Below, in pieces: positions 23,849 to 37,598 of a stretch of DNA of 64,000 nt (position 1 is the stretch's first letter; each line of letters starts with the position of its first letter). Under the pieces are notes generated by a model. It made no database searches and had not been told where the DNA came from. It worked only from the letters and a program-made list of their open reading frames with translations. The translations under genes and the position numbers were made by a program. This DNA comes from Odiellus spinosus (Eukaryota; Arthropoda; Arachnida; Opiliones; Phalangiidae), in assembly GCA_963920705.1 (NCBI GenBank), contig OY987226.1, positions 4,590,501 to 4,654,500 of the forward strand. Direction: 5' to 3'.

Positions 23849-25241
23849 GGTCTCCGTATGAGCTCCGAATAACATATATTTACTTTACTTTCCTTAAGAA
23901 ACATTCGGATTTTGCTGAGTTTTTCTAATAATTTTAAGTTCTTCATATTTAGTAACTGAATTATCATTTTCATCATTTATTTAATACGAATAATTTGATA
24001 TTTTACGGTTCAATTAAAAGCAAATATGGGAAACGTGGCGCCACCTTTTGGGGGGCTTGCCACTAGTAAATACATTGATGGCCTGTATCTTCCTAAAAGA
24101 TCAGATTTGATTGGCTCGCCTCTCCTTTTCTCCAGAGCGCGACTTGAAAGTTCGAAATATAAAAATACTAATTTAAATTTTTAGCAATTTAACTCATTTA
24201 CCTTTTTTTTTTTTTTTTTACGAAATATCTTATTTTAGGGTCTAAGAAATCTAAAAATTAACTTATCTCGCGTTACACTCCGTTAGTTTCAGGTTCCCAT
24301 GATTAACCAAACTTCAGAACTTAAATAAAGCGCGAAAATATCGCCAAAAATGAATTCATAATTTTAAATTTAGAAAGCTGTTCCATATTGTGAAAAAAAA
24401 GAAAAAAAAAAAAAAAAAAAACTCACTTACTTTTGTAGCACGAAACTTCCGTAAATAAATGAATCTAGAGTTTGATTTTAAACTCTTAATTTTTCCTTAA
24501 AATTTTTTAACACTTCATTTGTATTAGGTTGATAATATTATTATAATATTGGAAAAATATTCCCATAACCCTTTAAATGGCCCAAAGCTCCATCTCTAAT
24601 AATAATTTATATTTTATGGGAGAGGGGGTTTCTATCTTTTTTTTATTCTTCAATTTATCGATTTACAATTAGAAATGATTACTTCACGAAAAACTGTTTA
24701 TTATAAAATCGATAGGTTAGATTTTTTTGTCTAATATGATATTGTCCGGGAGGGTAAAGATACGAAGTATCTGAAATTATAGAGACCTTTAAAAATTATT
24801 ATATTGCTTATTAAAATAGGTGAAACTACAAGTTATAAAAGTGGAATACAAATTAATTTAGACATTAAATTACAAGAGTACGAATAAATTAATTTAACCT
24901 TATTACTTAAAGATAATGTTAGGAAGTGGATCGCCTATACTGATAAATAAAGCTGGAATAGAATATAGCTTAATACTGCCAAAACATTAGAACATACTCT
25001 TGTGGTCGTTAAAAATATAGACTCGATTTTTACGGACAATTTTTTAATTAATATTAATTGTATGCCGGTATGTAAAGTATGCGTGTGCAAATTTGATTTC
25101 AGATACAGATTGAGTGTAAGTAAAAATTCAAACTTCTCAATAAAATGTTTAATAAATCTATGAATGCTTATTTTAATGAACAAATTTTTTGGTTAAAGGG
25201 TTATTATATCAATAGGTCTGATTTCTAAAAGTGTACGAAGT

Positions 25242-25483
25242 TTGTGTATTATTCCAAGTTTTTCAAGAGAATTTTTCCAGGAGCAGTTTTTCAAGAACAG
25301 TTTCCCAAGAGTAGTTTTTCTCAAATATATTTTCTCAAACCTCGATTTTTCTCAAACCTCGATTTTTCTCGAACCTCGATTTTTCTCGAACCTCGATTTT
25401 TCTCAAACCTCGAAAATCTCGATTTTTTTTTTTCCCCCTCTCGATTTTCCCCGTATTTATCATTTTTTTTTTTTTTTTTTTTT
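25242..25483. repeat. Left edge of the composite satellite: CAAACCTCGATTTTTCT repeats
   Basis: Degenerate copies of a 17-bp unit CAAACCTCGATTTTTCT between about 25330 and 25415. They are preceded by looser TTTTTCAAGA repeats and followed by a long T run that leads into the main array. Confidence 0.85.
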
Positions 25484-26475
25484 TTTTTTACAGGGGGTGT
25501 ATTTATGTTTTTTTTTACAGGGGGTGTATTTATGATTTTTTTTACAGGGGGTGTATTTATGATTTTTTTTTTACAGGGGGTGTATTTATGAATTTTTTTT
25601 ACAGGGGGTGTATTTATGATTTTTTTTTACAGGGGGTGTATTTATGATTTTTTTTTTTTTACAGGGGGTGTATTTATCATTTTTTTTTTTTTTACAGGGG
25701 GTGTATTTATCATTTTTTTTACAGGGGGTGTATTTATCATTTTTTTTACAGGGGGTGTATTTATGATTTATTTTTTTTTACAGGGGGTGTATTTATGATT
25801 TATTTTTTTTACAGGGGGTGTATTTATGATTTTTTTTACAGGGGGTGTATTTATGATTTTTTTTACAGGGGGTGTATTTATGATTTTTTTTACAGGGGGT
25901 GTATTTATCATTTTTTTTACAGGGGGTGTATTTATCATTTTTTTTTACAGGGGGTGTATTTATCATTTTTTTTACAGGGGGTGTATTTATCATTTTTTTT
26001 AAAGGGGGTGTATTTATGATTTATTTTTTTTTACAGGGGGTGTATTTATGATTTATTTTTTTTACAGGGGGTGTATTTATGATTTTTTTTTTACAGGGGG
26101 TGTATTTATGATTTTTTTTACAGGGGGTGTATTTATCATTTTTTTTTACAGGGGGTGTATTTATCATTTTTTTTTACAGGGGGTGTATTTATCATTTTTT
26201 ACGGGGCGTGTATTTATCATTTATTTTTTTTACAGGGGGTGTATTTATCATTTATTTTTTATTTACAGTGGGTGTATTTATCATTTATTTTTTTTACAGG
26301 GGGTGTATTTATCATTTATTTTTTTTTACAGGGGGTGTATTTATCATTTATTTTTTTTTACAGGGGGTGTATTTATCATTTATTTTTTTTACAGGGGAAG
26401 TATTTATCATTTATTTTTTTACAGGGGGTGTATTTATCATTTATTTTTATACAGGGGGTGTATTTATCATTTATT

Positions 26476-29400
26476 TTTCCAAATCTAAATTTTCCAAATC
26501 TCAATTTTCCAAATCTCAATTTTCCCAATCTCAATTTTCCCAATCTCAATTTTCCCAATCTCAATTTTCCCAATCTCAATTTTCCCAATCTCAATTTTCC
26601 CAATCTCAATTTTCCCAATCTCAATTTTCCCAATCTCAATTTTCCCAATCTCAATTTTCCATTTATTTATCATTTTTTTTACAAGGGGTGTATTTATCAT
26701 TTATTTTTTTACCTGGGGTGTATTTATTATTTATTTTTTTACAGGGGGTGTATTTATGATTTATTTTTTTTACAGGGGGTGTATTTATGATTTATTTTTT
26801 TTTTACAGGGGGTGTATTTATGATTTTTTTTTTTTTTTACAGGGGGTGTATTTATGATTTTTTTTTTTTACAAGGGGTGAATTTATGAGTTATTTTTTAT
26901 TTACAGTGGGTGTATTTATCATTTATTTTTTTTACAGGGGGTGTATTTATGATTTTTTTACAGGGGGTGTATTTATCATTTTTTTTTACAGGGGGTGTAT
27001 TTATCATTTTTTACGGGGCGTGTATTTATCATTTATTTTTTTTACAGGGGGTGTATTTATCATTTATTTTTTTTACAGGGGGTGTATTTATCATTTATTT
27101 TTTTTACAGGGGGTGTATTTATCATTTATTTTTTTTACAGGGGGTGTATTTATGATTTTTTTACAGGGGGTGTATTTATCATTTTTTTTTACAGGGGGTG
27201 TATTTATCATTTTTTACGGGGCGTGTATTTATCATTTATTTTTTTTACAGGGGGTGTATTTATCATGTATTTTTTTTACAGGGGGTGTATTTATCATTTA
27301 TTTTTTTACAGGGGGTGTATTTATAATTAATTTTTTTACAGGGGGTGTATTTATCATTTATTTTTTTACAGGGGGTGTATTTATCATTTATTTTTACTAA
27401 TCTAAATTTTCCAAATCTAAATTTTCCAAATCTCAATTTTCCAAATCTCAATTTTCCCAATCTCAATTTTCCCAATCTCAATTTTCCCAATCTCAATTTT
27501 CCCAATCTCAATTTTCCCAATCTCAATTTTCCCAATCTCAATTTTCCCAATCTCAATTTTCCCAATCTCAATTTTCCCAATCTCAATTTTCCCAATCTCA
27601 ATTTTCCCAATCTCAATTTTCCCAATCTCAATTTTCCCAATCTCAATTTTCCCAATCTCAATTTTCCCAATCTCAATTTTCCATTTATTTATCATTTTTT
27701 TACAGGGGGTGTATTTATCATTTATTTTTTTACAGGGGGTGTATTTATTATTTATTTTTTTACAGGGGGTGTATTTATGTTTTTTTTTTTTTACAGGGGG
27801 TGTATTTATGAGTTATTTTTTATTTACAGTGGGTGTATTTATCATTTATTTTTTTTTTACAGGGGGTGTATTTACCATTTTTTTACAGGGGATGTATTTA
27901 TCATTTATTTTTTTACAGGGGGTGTTTTTATCATTTTTTTACAGGGGGTGTATTTATCATTTATTTTTTTTTACAGGGGGTGTATTTATCATTTATTTTT
28001 TTTTACAGGGGGTGTATTTATCATTTATTTTTCCAAATCTCAATTTTCCAAATCTCAATTTTCCAAATCTCAATTTTCCAAATCTCAATTTTCCCAATCT
28101 CAATTTTCCCAATCTCAATTTTCCCAATCTCAATTTTCCCAATCTCAATTTTCCCAATCTCAATTTTCCCAATCTCAATTTTCCCAATCTCAATTTTCCC
28201 AATCTCAATTTTCCATTTATTTATCATTTATTTTTTTTTTACAGGGGGTGTATATATGATTTATTTTTTTACAGAGGGTGTATTTATGAGTTATTTTTTA
28301 TTTACAGGGGGTGTATTTATCATTTATTTTTTTTACAGGGGGTGTATTTATCATTTATTTTTTTTTACAGGGGAAGTATTTATCATTTATTTTTTTTACA
28401 GGGGGTGTATTTATCATTTATTTTTTTTTACAGGGGGTGTATTTATCAATTATTTTTTTTTACAGGAGGTGTATTTATGATTTATTTTTTTTTACAGGGG
28501 GTGTATTTATGATTTATTTTTTTTACAGGGGGTGTATTTATGATTTTTTTTTTACAGGGGGTGTATTTATGATTTTTTTTACAGGGGGTGTATTTATCAT
28601 TTTTTTTTACAGGGGGTGTATTTATCATTTTTTTTTACAGGGGGTGTATTTATCATTTTTTACGGGGCGTGTATTTATCATTTATTTTTTTTACAGGGGG
28701 TGTATTTATCATTTATTTTTTATTTACAGTGGGTGTATTTATCATTTATTTTTTTTACAGGGGGTGTATTTATCATTTATTTTTTTTACAGGGGGTGTAT
28801 TTATCATTTATTTTTTTTTACAGGGGGTGTATTTATCATTTATTTTTTTTACAGGGGAAGTATTTATCATTTATTTTTTTACAGGGGGTGTATTTATCAT
28901 TTATTTTTATACAGGGGGTGTATTTATCATTTATTTTTCCAAATCTAAATTTTCCAAATCTCAATTTTCCAAATCTCAATTTTCCCAATCTCAATTTTCC
29001 CAATCTCAATTTTCCCAATCTCAATTTTCCCAATCTCAATTTTCCCAATCTCAATTTTCCCAATCTCAATTTTCCCAATCTCAATTTTCCCAATCTCAAT
29101 TTTCCCAATCTCAATTTTCCATTTATTTATCATTTTTTTTACAAGGGGTGTATTTATCATTTATTTTTTTACAGGGGGTGTATTTATTATTTATTTTTTT
29201 ACAGGGGGTGTATTTATGATTTATTTTTTTTACAGGGGGTGTATTTATGATTTATTTTTTTTTTTACAGGGGGTGTATTTATGATTTATTTTTTTTTTTA
29301 CAGGGGGTGTATTTATGATTTTTTTTTTTACAAGGGGTGAATTTATGAGTTATTTTTTATTTACAGTGGGTGTATTTATCATTTATTTTTTTTACAGGGG

Positions 29401-32400
29401 GTGTATTTATGATTTTTTTACAGGGGGTGTATTTATCATTTTTTTTTACAGGGGGTGTATTTATCATTTTTTACGGGGCGTGTATTTATCATTTATTTTT
29501 TTTACAGGGGGTGTATTTATCATTTATTTTTTTTACAGGGGGTGTATTTATCATTTATTTTTTTTTACAGAGGGTGTATTTATCATTTATTTTTTTTACA
29601 AGGGGTGTATTTATCATTTATTTTTTTACAGGGGGTGTATTTATAATTAATTTTTTTTCAGGGGGTGTATTTATCATTTATTTTTTTACAGGGGGTGTAT
29701 TTATCATTTATTTTTACAAATCTAAATTTTCCAAATCTAAATTTTCCAAATCTCAATTTTCCAAATCTCAATTTTCCCAATCTCAATTTTCCCAATCTCA
29801 ATTTTCCCAATCTCAATTTTCCCAATCTCAATTTTCCCAATCTCAATTTTCCCAATCTCAATTTTCCCAATCTCAATTTTCCCAATCTCAATTTTCCCAA
29901 TCTCAATTTTCCCAATCTCAATTTTCCCAATCTCAATTTTCCCAATCTCAATTTTCCCAATCTCAATTTTCCCAATCTCAATTTTCCCAATCTCAATTTT
30001 CCCAATCTCAATTTTCCCAATCTCAATTTTCCCAATCTCAATTTTCCATTTATTTATCATTTTTTTACAGGGGGTGTATTTATCATTTATTTTTTTACAG
30101 GGGGTGTATTTATTATTTATTTTTTTACAGGGGGTGTATTTATGTTTTTTTTTTTTACAGGGGGTGTATTTATGAGTTATTTTTTATTTACAGTGGGTGT
30201 ATTTATCATTTATTTTTTTTTACAGGGGGTGTATTTACCATTTTTTTACAGGGGATGTATTTATCATTTATTTTTTTACAGGGGGTGTTTTTATCATTTT
30301 TTTACAGGGGGTGTATTTATCATTTATTTTTTTTACAGGGGGTGTATTTATCATTTATTTTTCCAAATCTCAATTTTCCAAATCTCAATTTTCCAAATCT
30401 CAATTTTCCAAATCTCAATTTTCCCAATCTCAATTTTCCCAATCTCAATTTTCCCAATCTCAATTTTCCCAATCTCAATTTTCCCAATCTCAATTTTCCC
30501 AATCTCAATTTTCCATTTATTTATCATTTATTTTTTTTTTACAGGGGGTGTATATATGATTTATTTTTTTACAGAGGGTGTATTTATGAGTTATTTTTTA
30601 TTTACAGGGGGTGTATTTATCATTTATTTTTTTTACAGGGGGTGTATTTATCATTTATTTTTTTTTACAGGGGATGTATTTATCATTTATTTTTTTTTAC
30701 AGGGGGTGTATTTATCATTTATTTTTTTACAGCGGGTGTATTTATCATTTATTTTTTTACAGGGGGTGTATTTATCATTTATTTTTTACAGGGGGTGTAT
30801 TTATCATTTATTTTTTTTTACAAGGGGTGTATTTATCATTTTTTTTACAGGGGGTGTATTTATCATTTATTTTTTTTACAGGGGGTGTATTTATCATTAA
30901 TTTTTTTTTACAGGGGGTGTATTTATCATTTATTTTTTTTACAGGGGGTGTATTTATCATTAATTTTTTTTACAGGGGGTGTATTTATCATTTATTTTTT
31001 TTTACAGGGGGTGTATTTATCAATTATTTTTTTTTACAGGAGGTGTATTTATCATTTATTTTTTTTACAGGAGGTGTATTTATCATTTATTTTTTTACAG
31101 GGGGTGTATTTATCTTTTTTTTTTACAGGGGGTGTATTTATCAATTATTTTTTTTACAGGAGGTGTATTTATCATTTATATTTTTTACAGGAGGTGTATT
31201 TATCATTAATTTTTTTTAAAGGGGGTGTATTTATCATTTTTTTTTTACAGGGGGTGTATTTATCATTTATTTTTTTTACAGGGGGTGTATTTATCATTTA
31301 TTTTTTACAGGGGGAGTATTTATCATTTATTTTTTTACAGGGGGTGTATTTATCATTTATTTTTCCAAATCTCAATTTTCCAAATCTCAATTTTCCAAAT
31401 CTCAATTTTCCAAATCTCAATTTTCCAAATCTCAATTTTCCAAATTTTTCCCAATCTCAATTTTCCCAATCTCAATTTTCCCAATCTCAATTTTCCCAAT
31501 CTCAATTTTCCCAATCTCAATTTTCCCAATCTCAATTTTCCCAATCTCAATTTTCCCAATCTCAATTTTCCCAATCTCAATTTTCCCAATCTCAATTTTC
31601 CCAATCTCAATTTTCCCAATCTCAATTTTCCCAATCTCAATTTTCCATTTATTTATTTTTACAGGGGGTGTATATATGATTTATTTTTTTACAGAGGGTG
31701 TATTTATGATTTATTTTTTTTAATGGGGGTGTATTTATGATTTATTTTTTTTACAGGGGGTGTATTTATGAGTTATTTTTTATTTACAGGGGGTGTATTT
31801 ATCATTTATTTTTTTTACAGGGGATGTATTTATCATTTATTTTTTTTTACAGGGGGTGTATTTATCATTTATTTTTTTACAGTGGGTGTATTTATCATTT
31901 ATTTTTTTACAGGGGGTGTATTTATCATTTATTTTTTACAGGGGGTGTATTTATCATTTATTTTTTTTTACAATTGGTGTATTTATCATTTTTTTTACAG
32001 GGGTGTATTTATCATTTATTTTTTTTACAGGGGGTGTATTTATCATTTATTTTTTTACAGCGGGTGTATTTATCATTTATTTTTTTACAGGGGGTGTATT
32101 TATCATTTATTTTTTACAGGGGGTGTATTTATCATTTATTTTTTTTTACAAGGGGTGTATTTATCATTTTTTTTTACAGGGGGTGTATTTATAATTTTTT
32201 TTTTACAGGGGGTGTATTTATCATTAATTTTTTTACAGTGGGTGTATTTATCATTTATTTTTTTACAGGGGGTGTATTTATCAATTATTTTTTTTACAGG
32301 GGGTGTATTTATGAGTGATTTTTTATTTACAGTGGGTGTATTTATCATTCATTTTTTTACAGGGGGTGTATTTATCATTTTTTTACAGGGGATGTATTTA

Positions 32401-34618
32401 TCATTAATTTTTTTTTACAGGGGGTGTTTTTATCATTTATTTTTTTTACAGGGGGTGTATTTATGAGTTATTTTTTATTTACAGTGGGTGTATTTATCAT
32501 TCATTTTTTTACAGGGGGTGTATTTATCATTTATTTTTTTTACAGGGGGAGTATTTATCATTTATTTTTTTTTACAATAGGTGTATTTATCATTTATTTT
32601 TTTACAGGGGGTGTATTTATCATTTATTTTTTTACAGGGGGTGTATTTATCAATTATTTTTTTACAGGAGGTGTATTTATCATTTATTTTTTTTACAGGA
32701 GGTGTATTTATCATTAATTTTTTTTTACAGGGGGTGTATTTATCATTTATTTTTTTACAGGGGGTGTATTTATCATTTATTTTTTTTACAGGGGGTGTAT
32801 TTATCATTTATTTTTTTACAGGGGGTTTATTTATCATTTATTTTTTTTACAGGGGGTGTATTTATCATTTATTTTTTTTACAAAAATAAATTTTCCAAAT
32901 CTCAATTTTCCCAATCTCAATTTTCCCAATCTCAATTTTCCCAATCTCAATTTTCCCAATCTCAATTTTCCATTTATTTATCATTTATTTTTTTTACAGC
33001 GGGTGTATTTATCATTTAATTTTTTTACAGGGGGTGTATTTATCATTTAATTTTTTTACAGGGGGTGTATTTATGATTTATTTTTTTTACAGGGGGTGTA
33101 TTTATGATTTATTATTTTACAGGGGGTGTATTTATGATTTTTTTTTTTTACAGGGGGTGTATTTATGAGTTATTTTTTATTTACAGTGGGTGTATTTATC
33201 ATTCATTTTTTTACAGGGGGTGTATTTATCATTTTTTTACAGGGGATGTATTTATCATTAATTTTTTTTTACAGGGGGTGTATTTATCATTTATTTTTTT
33301 ACAGGGGGTGTATTTATCATTTATTTCTTTTACAGGGGGTGTATTTATCATTTATTTTTTTACCAGGGGTGTATTTATAATTTTTTTTACAGGGGGTGTA
33401 TTTATCATTTATGTTTTTTACAGGGGGTGTATTTATCATTATTTTTTTTTTACAGGGGGTGTATTTATCATTTATTTTTTTACAGGGGGTGTATTTATCA
33501 TTTATTTTTTTTACAGGGGTGTATTTATCATTTATTTTTTTTACAGGGGGAGTATTTATCATTTATTTTTTTTACAGGGGGTGTATTTATCATTTATTTT
33601 TTTACAGGGGGTGTATTTATCATTTTTTACAGGGGGTGTTTTTATCATTTATTTTTCCAAATCTCAATTTTCCAAATCTCAATTTTCCAAATCTCAATTT
33701 TCCAAATCTCAATTTTCCAAATCTCAATTTTATAAATCTCAATTTTCCAAATCTCAATTTTCCAAATCTTAATTTTCCAAATCTCAATTTTCCATATCTT
33801 AATTTTCCAAATCTCAATTTTCCAAATCTCAATTTTCCAAATCTCAATTTTCCAAATCTCAATTTTCCAAATCTCAATTTTCCCAATCTCAATTTTCCCA
33901 ATCTCAATTTTCCCAATCTCAATTTTCCCAATCTCAATTTTCCATTTATTTATCATTTATTTTTTTTTACAGGGGGTGTATATATGATTTATTTTTTTTA
34001 CAGAGGGTGTATTTATGATTTTTTTTTTTTTACAGGGGGTGTATTTATGATTTATTTTTTTTACAGGGGGTGTATATATGATTTATTTTTTTTACAGGGG
34101 TGTATTTATGAGTTATTTTTTATTTACAGGGGGTGTATTTATCATTTTTTTTACAGGGGGTGTATTTATCATTTATTTTTTTACATGGGATGTATTTATC
34201 ATTTTTTTTTTACAGGGGGTGTATTTATCATTTATTTTTTTACAGCGGGTGTATTTATCATTTATTTTTTTTACAGGGGGTGTATTTATCATTTATTTTT
34301 TTACAAGGGGTGTATTTATCATTTATTTTTTATTACAAGGGGTGTATTTATCATTTTTTTTTTTTTTTACAGGGGGTGTATTTATCATTTTTTTTTTTTT
34401 TTACAGGGGGTGTATTTATCATTTATTTTTTTTACAGGGGGTGTATTTATCAATTATTTTTCCAAATCTCAATTTTCCAAATCTCAATTTTCCAAATCTC
34501 AATTTTCCAAATCTCAATTTTCCAAATCACAATTTTCCAAATCTCAATTTTCCAAATCTCAATTTGCCAATTCTCAATTTTCCCAATCTCAATTTTCCCA
34601 ATCTCAATTTTCCAAATC
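26476..34618 (+). repeat. Interspersed blocks of a 15-bp unit (CAATCTCAATTTTCC)
   Basis: Ten blocks lie inside the main array at about 26476-26662, 27393-27684, 28029-28217, 28936-29122, 29715-30050, 30361-30517, 31364-31650, 32886-32972, 33656-33946 and 34460-34618, with a short eleventh at 36243-36306. Most start with one to several AAATCTCAATTTTCC units (sometimes AAATCTAAATTTTCC), then a longer run of CAATCTCAATTTTCC, and most end in CATTTATTTATCATTT. The order is the same in nearly every block. Confidence 0.92.
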
Positions 34619-35116
34619 TCAAATCTCAAAAAATCTCAAAAAATCTCAAATCTCAAAAAATCTCAAATCTCAAAAAATCTCAAATCTCAAAAAATCTCAA
34701 ATCTCATAAAATCTCAAATCTCAAAAATCTCAAATCTCAAAAATCTCAAATCTCTAAAATCTCAAATCTCTAAAATCTCAAATCTCAAAAATCTCAAATC
34801 TCAAAAATCTCAAATCTCAAAAATCTCAAATCTCCAAAATCTCAAATCTCCAAAATCTCAAATCTCAAAAATCTGAATTTTCCAAAATCTCAAATCTCCA
34901 AAAACTCATATCTCCAAAATCTCAAATCTCCAAAATCTCAAATCTCCAAAATCTCAAATCTCCAAAATTTCAAATCTCCAAAATCTCAAATCTCCAAAAT
35001 CTCAAATCTCCAAAATCTCAAAACTCCTAAATCTCAAATCTCAAAAATCTCAATTCTCAAAAATCTCAAATCTCAAAAATCTCAAATCTCAAAAATCTCA
35101 AATCTCAAAAATCTAA
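34619..35116 (+). repeat. Block of CTCAAATCTCAAAAAT units, copy 1
   Basis: Short units of about 16-17 bp built from AAATCTC, AAAAATCTC and CTCCAAAATCTC. They follow directly on a 15-bp block and share its ATCTCAA core, so they probably arose from it. A shortened near-copy lies at 36307-36680. Confidence 0.9.
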
Positions 35117-36306
35117 TTTATTATTTAATTTTTTTACATGGGGTGTATTTATTATTTATTTTTTTACAGTGGGTGTATTTATTATTTTTTTACAGGGGGT
35201 GTATTTATTATTTTTTTTTTACAGGGGGTGTATTTATTATTTTTTTTTTTTTTTCAGGGGGTGTATTTATTATTTATTTTTTTACAGGGGGTGTATTTAT
35301 TATTTATTTTTTTTACAGGGGGTGTATTTATTATTTTTTTTACAGGGGGTGTATTTATTATTTAATTTTTTTACATGGGGTGTATTTATTATTTATTTTT
35401 TTACAGGGGGTGTATTTATTATTTATTTTTTTACAGGGGGTGTATTTATTATTTTTTTTTACAGGGGGTGTATTGATTATTTTTTTTTACAGGGGGCGTA
35501 TTTATTATTTATTTTTTTACAGGGGGTGAATTTATTATTTTTTTTTTACAGGGGGTGTATTTATTATTTTTTTTTACAGGGGGTGTATTTATCATTTATT
35601 TTTTATTACAAGGGGTGTATTTATCATTTTTTTTTTTTTACAGGGGGTGTATTTATCATTTATTTTTTTTTTACAGGGGTGTATTTATCATTTATTTTTT
35701 TTTACAGGGGGTGTATTTATCAATTATTTTTTTTACAGGAGGTGTATTTATCAATTATTTTTTTTACAGGAGGTGTATTTACCATTTATTTTTTTTACAG
35801 GAGGTGTATTTATCATTTATTTTTTTACAGGGGGTGTATTTATCATTAATTTTTTTTACAGGGGGTGTATTTATCATTTATTTTTTTACAGGGGGAGTAT
35901 TTATTATTTATTTTTTTTTTACAGGGGGTGTATTTATTATTTATTTTTTACAGGGGGTGTATTTATTATTTATTTTTTTTACAGGGGGTATATTTATTAT
36001 TTATTTTTTTTTACAGGGGGTGTATTTATTATTTATTTTTTTACAGGGGGTGTATTTATTATTTATTTTTTTACAGGGGGTGTATTTATTAATTTTTTAC
36101 AGGGGGTGTATTTATTAGTTTATTTTTTTACAGGGGGTGTATTTATTAATTTTTTTTACAGGGGGTGTATTTATTATTTATTTTTTTTACAGGGGGTGTA
36201 TTTATTATTTTTTTTACAGGGGGTGTATTTATCATTTATTTTTCCAAATCTCAATTTTCCAAATCTCAATTTGCCAATTCTCAATTTTCCCAATCTCAAT
36301 TTTCCA

Positions 36307-36680
36307 AATCTCAAATCTCAAAAAATCTCAAAAAATCTCAAATCTCAAAAAATCTCAAATCTCAAAAATCTCGAATCTCAAAAAATCTCAAATCTCAAAT
36401 CTCATAAAATCTCAAATCTCAAATATCTCAAATCTCTAAAATCTCAAATCTCCAAAATCTCAAAAATCTCAAATCTCAAAAATCTGAAATCTCCAAAATC
36501 TCAAATCTCCAAAAACTCATATCTCCAAAATCTCAAATCTCCAAAATCTCAAATCTCCAAAATTTCAAATCTCCAAAATCTCAAATCTCCAAAATCTCAA
36601 ATATCCAAAATCTCAAAACTCCTAAATCTCAAATCTCAAAAATCTCAATTCTCAAAAATCTCAAATCTCAAAAATCTAAT
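36307..36680 (+). repeat. Block of CTCAAATCTCAAAAAT units, copy 2
   Basis: Repeats the order of variants in the first block, including the marker strings CCAAAAACTCATATC, CAAAACTCCTAAATC and CTCAATTCTCAAAAATC. This was a block duplication with internal deletions, not independent growth. Confidence 0.9.
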
Positions 36681-37598
36681 TTATTATTTAATTTTTTTAC
36701 AGTGGGTGTATTTATTATTTATTTTTTTACAGGGGGTGTATTTATTTTTTTTTTTTACAGGGGGTGTATTTATTATTTTTATTTTTTTACAGGGGGTGTA
36801 TTTATTAATTATTTTTTTTACAGGGGGTGTATTTATTATTTATTTTTTACAGGGGGTGTATTTATTATTTTTTTTACAGGGGGTGTATTTATTATTTAAT
36901 TTTTTTACATGGGGTGTATTTATTATTTATTTTTTTACAGGGGGTGTATTTATTATTTATTTTTTTACAGGGGGTGTATTTATTATTTTTTTTTTTTACA
37001 GGGGGTGTATTGATTATTTTTTTTACAGGGGGTGTATTTATTATTTATTTTTTACAGGGGGTGAATTTATTATTTATTTTTTTTACAGGGGGTGTATTTA
37101 TTATTTTTTTTTACAGGGGGTGTATTTATTATTTATTTTTTTACAGGGGGTGTATTTATTATTTATTTTTTTTACAGGGGGTGTATTTATCATCATTTAT
37201 TATTTTTTTTTCAGGGGGTGTATTTATCATTTATTTTTTTTTACAGGGGGTATATTTATTATTTTTTTTACAGGGGGTGTATTTATTATTTATTTTTTTA
37301 CAGGGGGTGTATTTATTATTTATTATTTTTACAGGGGGTGTATTTATCATCTTTTTTTTTTTTTTTCAGGGGGTGTATTTATCATTTATTTTTTTACAGG
37401 GGGTGTATTTATCATTTATTTTTTTTACAGAGGGTGTATTTATTATTTATTTTTTTTTACAGGGGGTGTATTTATTATTTTTTTTACCGGGGTTGTATTT
37501 ATAATTTTTTTTACAGGGGGTGTATTTATTTTTTTTTACAGGGGGTGTATTTATTATTTTTTTTTTTACAGGGGGTGTATTTATTATTTTTTTTTTTT

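Larger units (their letters stand above)
20211..25241. other. Intergenic DNA with repeat copies
   Basis: Very AT-rich; no gene recognised. Contains the inverted repeat at 21325-21403, nested repeats at 21985-22350, the element at 22565-22856 and CTCF-like strings at 23836-23848 and 24035-24046. It also holds a dispersed repeat near 24.03-24.36 kb related to 640-900 and 62.88-63.11 kb. The segment CCACGCCATCTAGTGTTTTT near 21567 is the inverse of sequence near 440. Confidence 0.5.
25484..37598 (+). repeat. Main tandem array of ACAGGGGGTG units, forward orientation
   Basis: Roughly 300 units of ACAGGGGGTGTATTTATCAT followed by TTATT and a T run of variable length; the period is about 24-32 bp. 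Zone-specific variants exist: TTTATGATT is common early, TTTATCATT in the middle and TTTATTATT from 35.1 kb on. The array is interrupted by blocks of 15-bp and 16-17-bp units listed separately. All three plus-strand frames are nearly stop-free because the strand is T-rich, giving open frames up to 769 codons (29370-31679). I judge these non-coding: T-run changes shift the frame every unit or two and the three frames are interchangeable. Confidence 0.95.
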
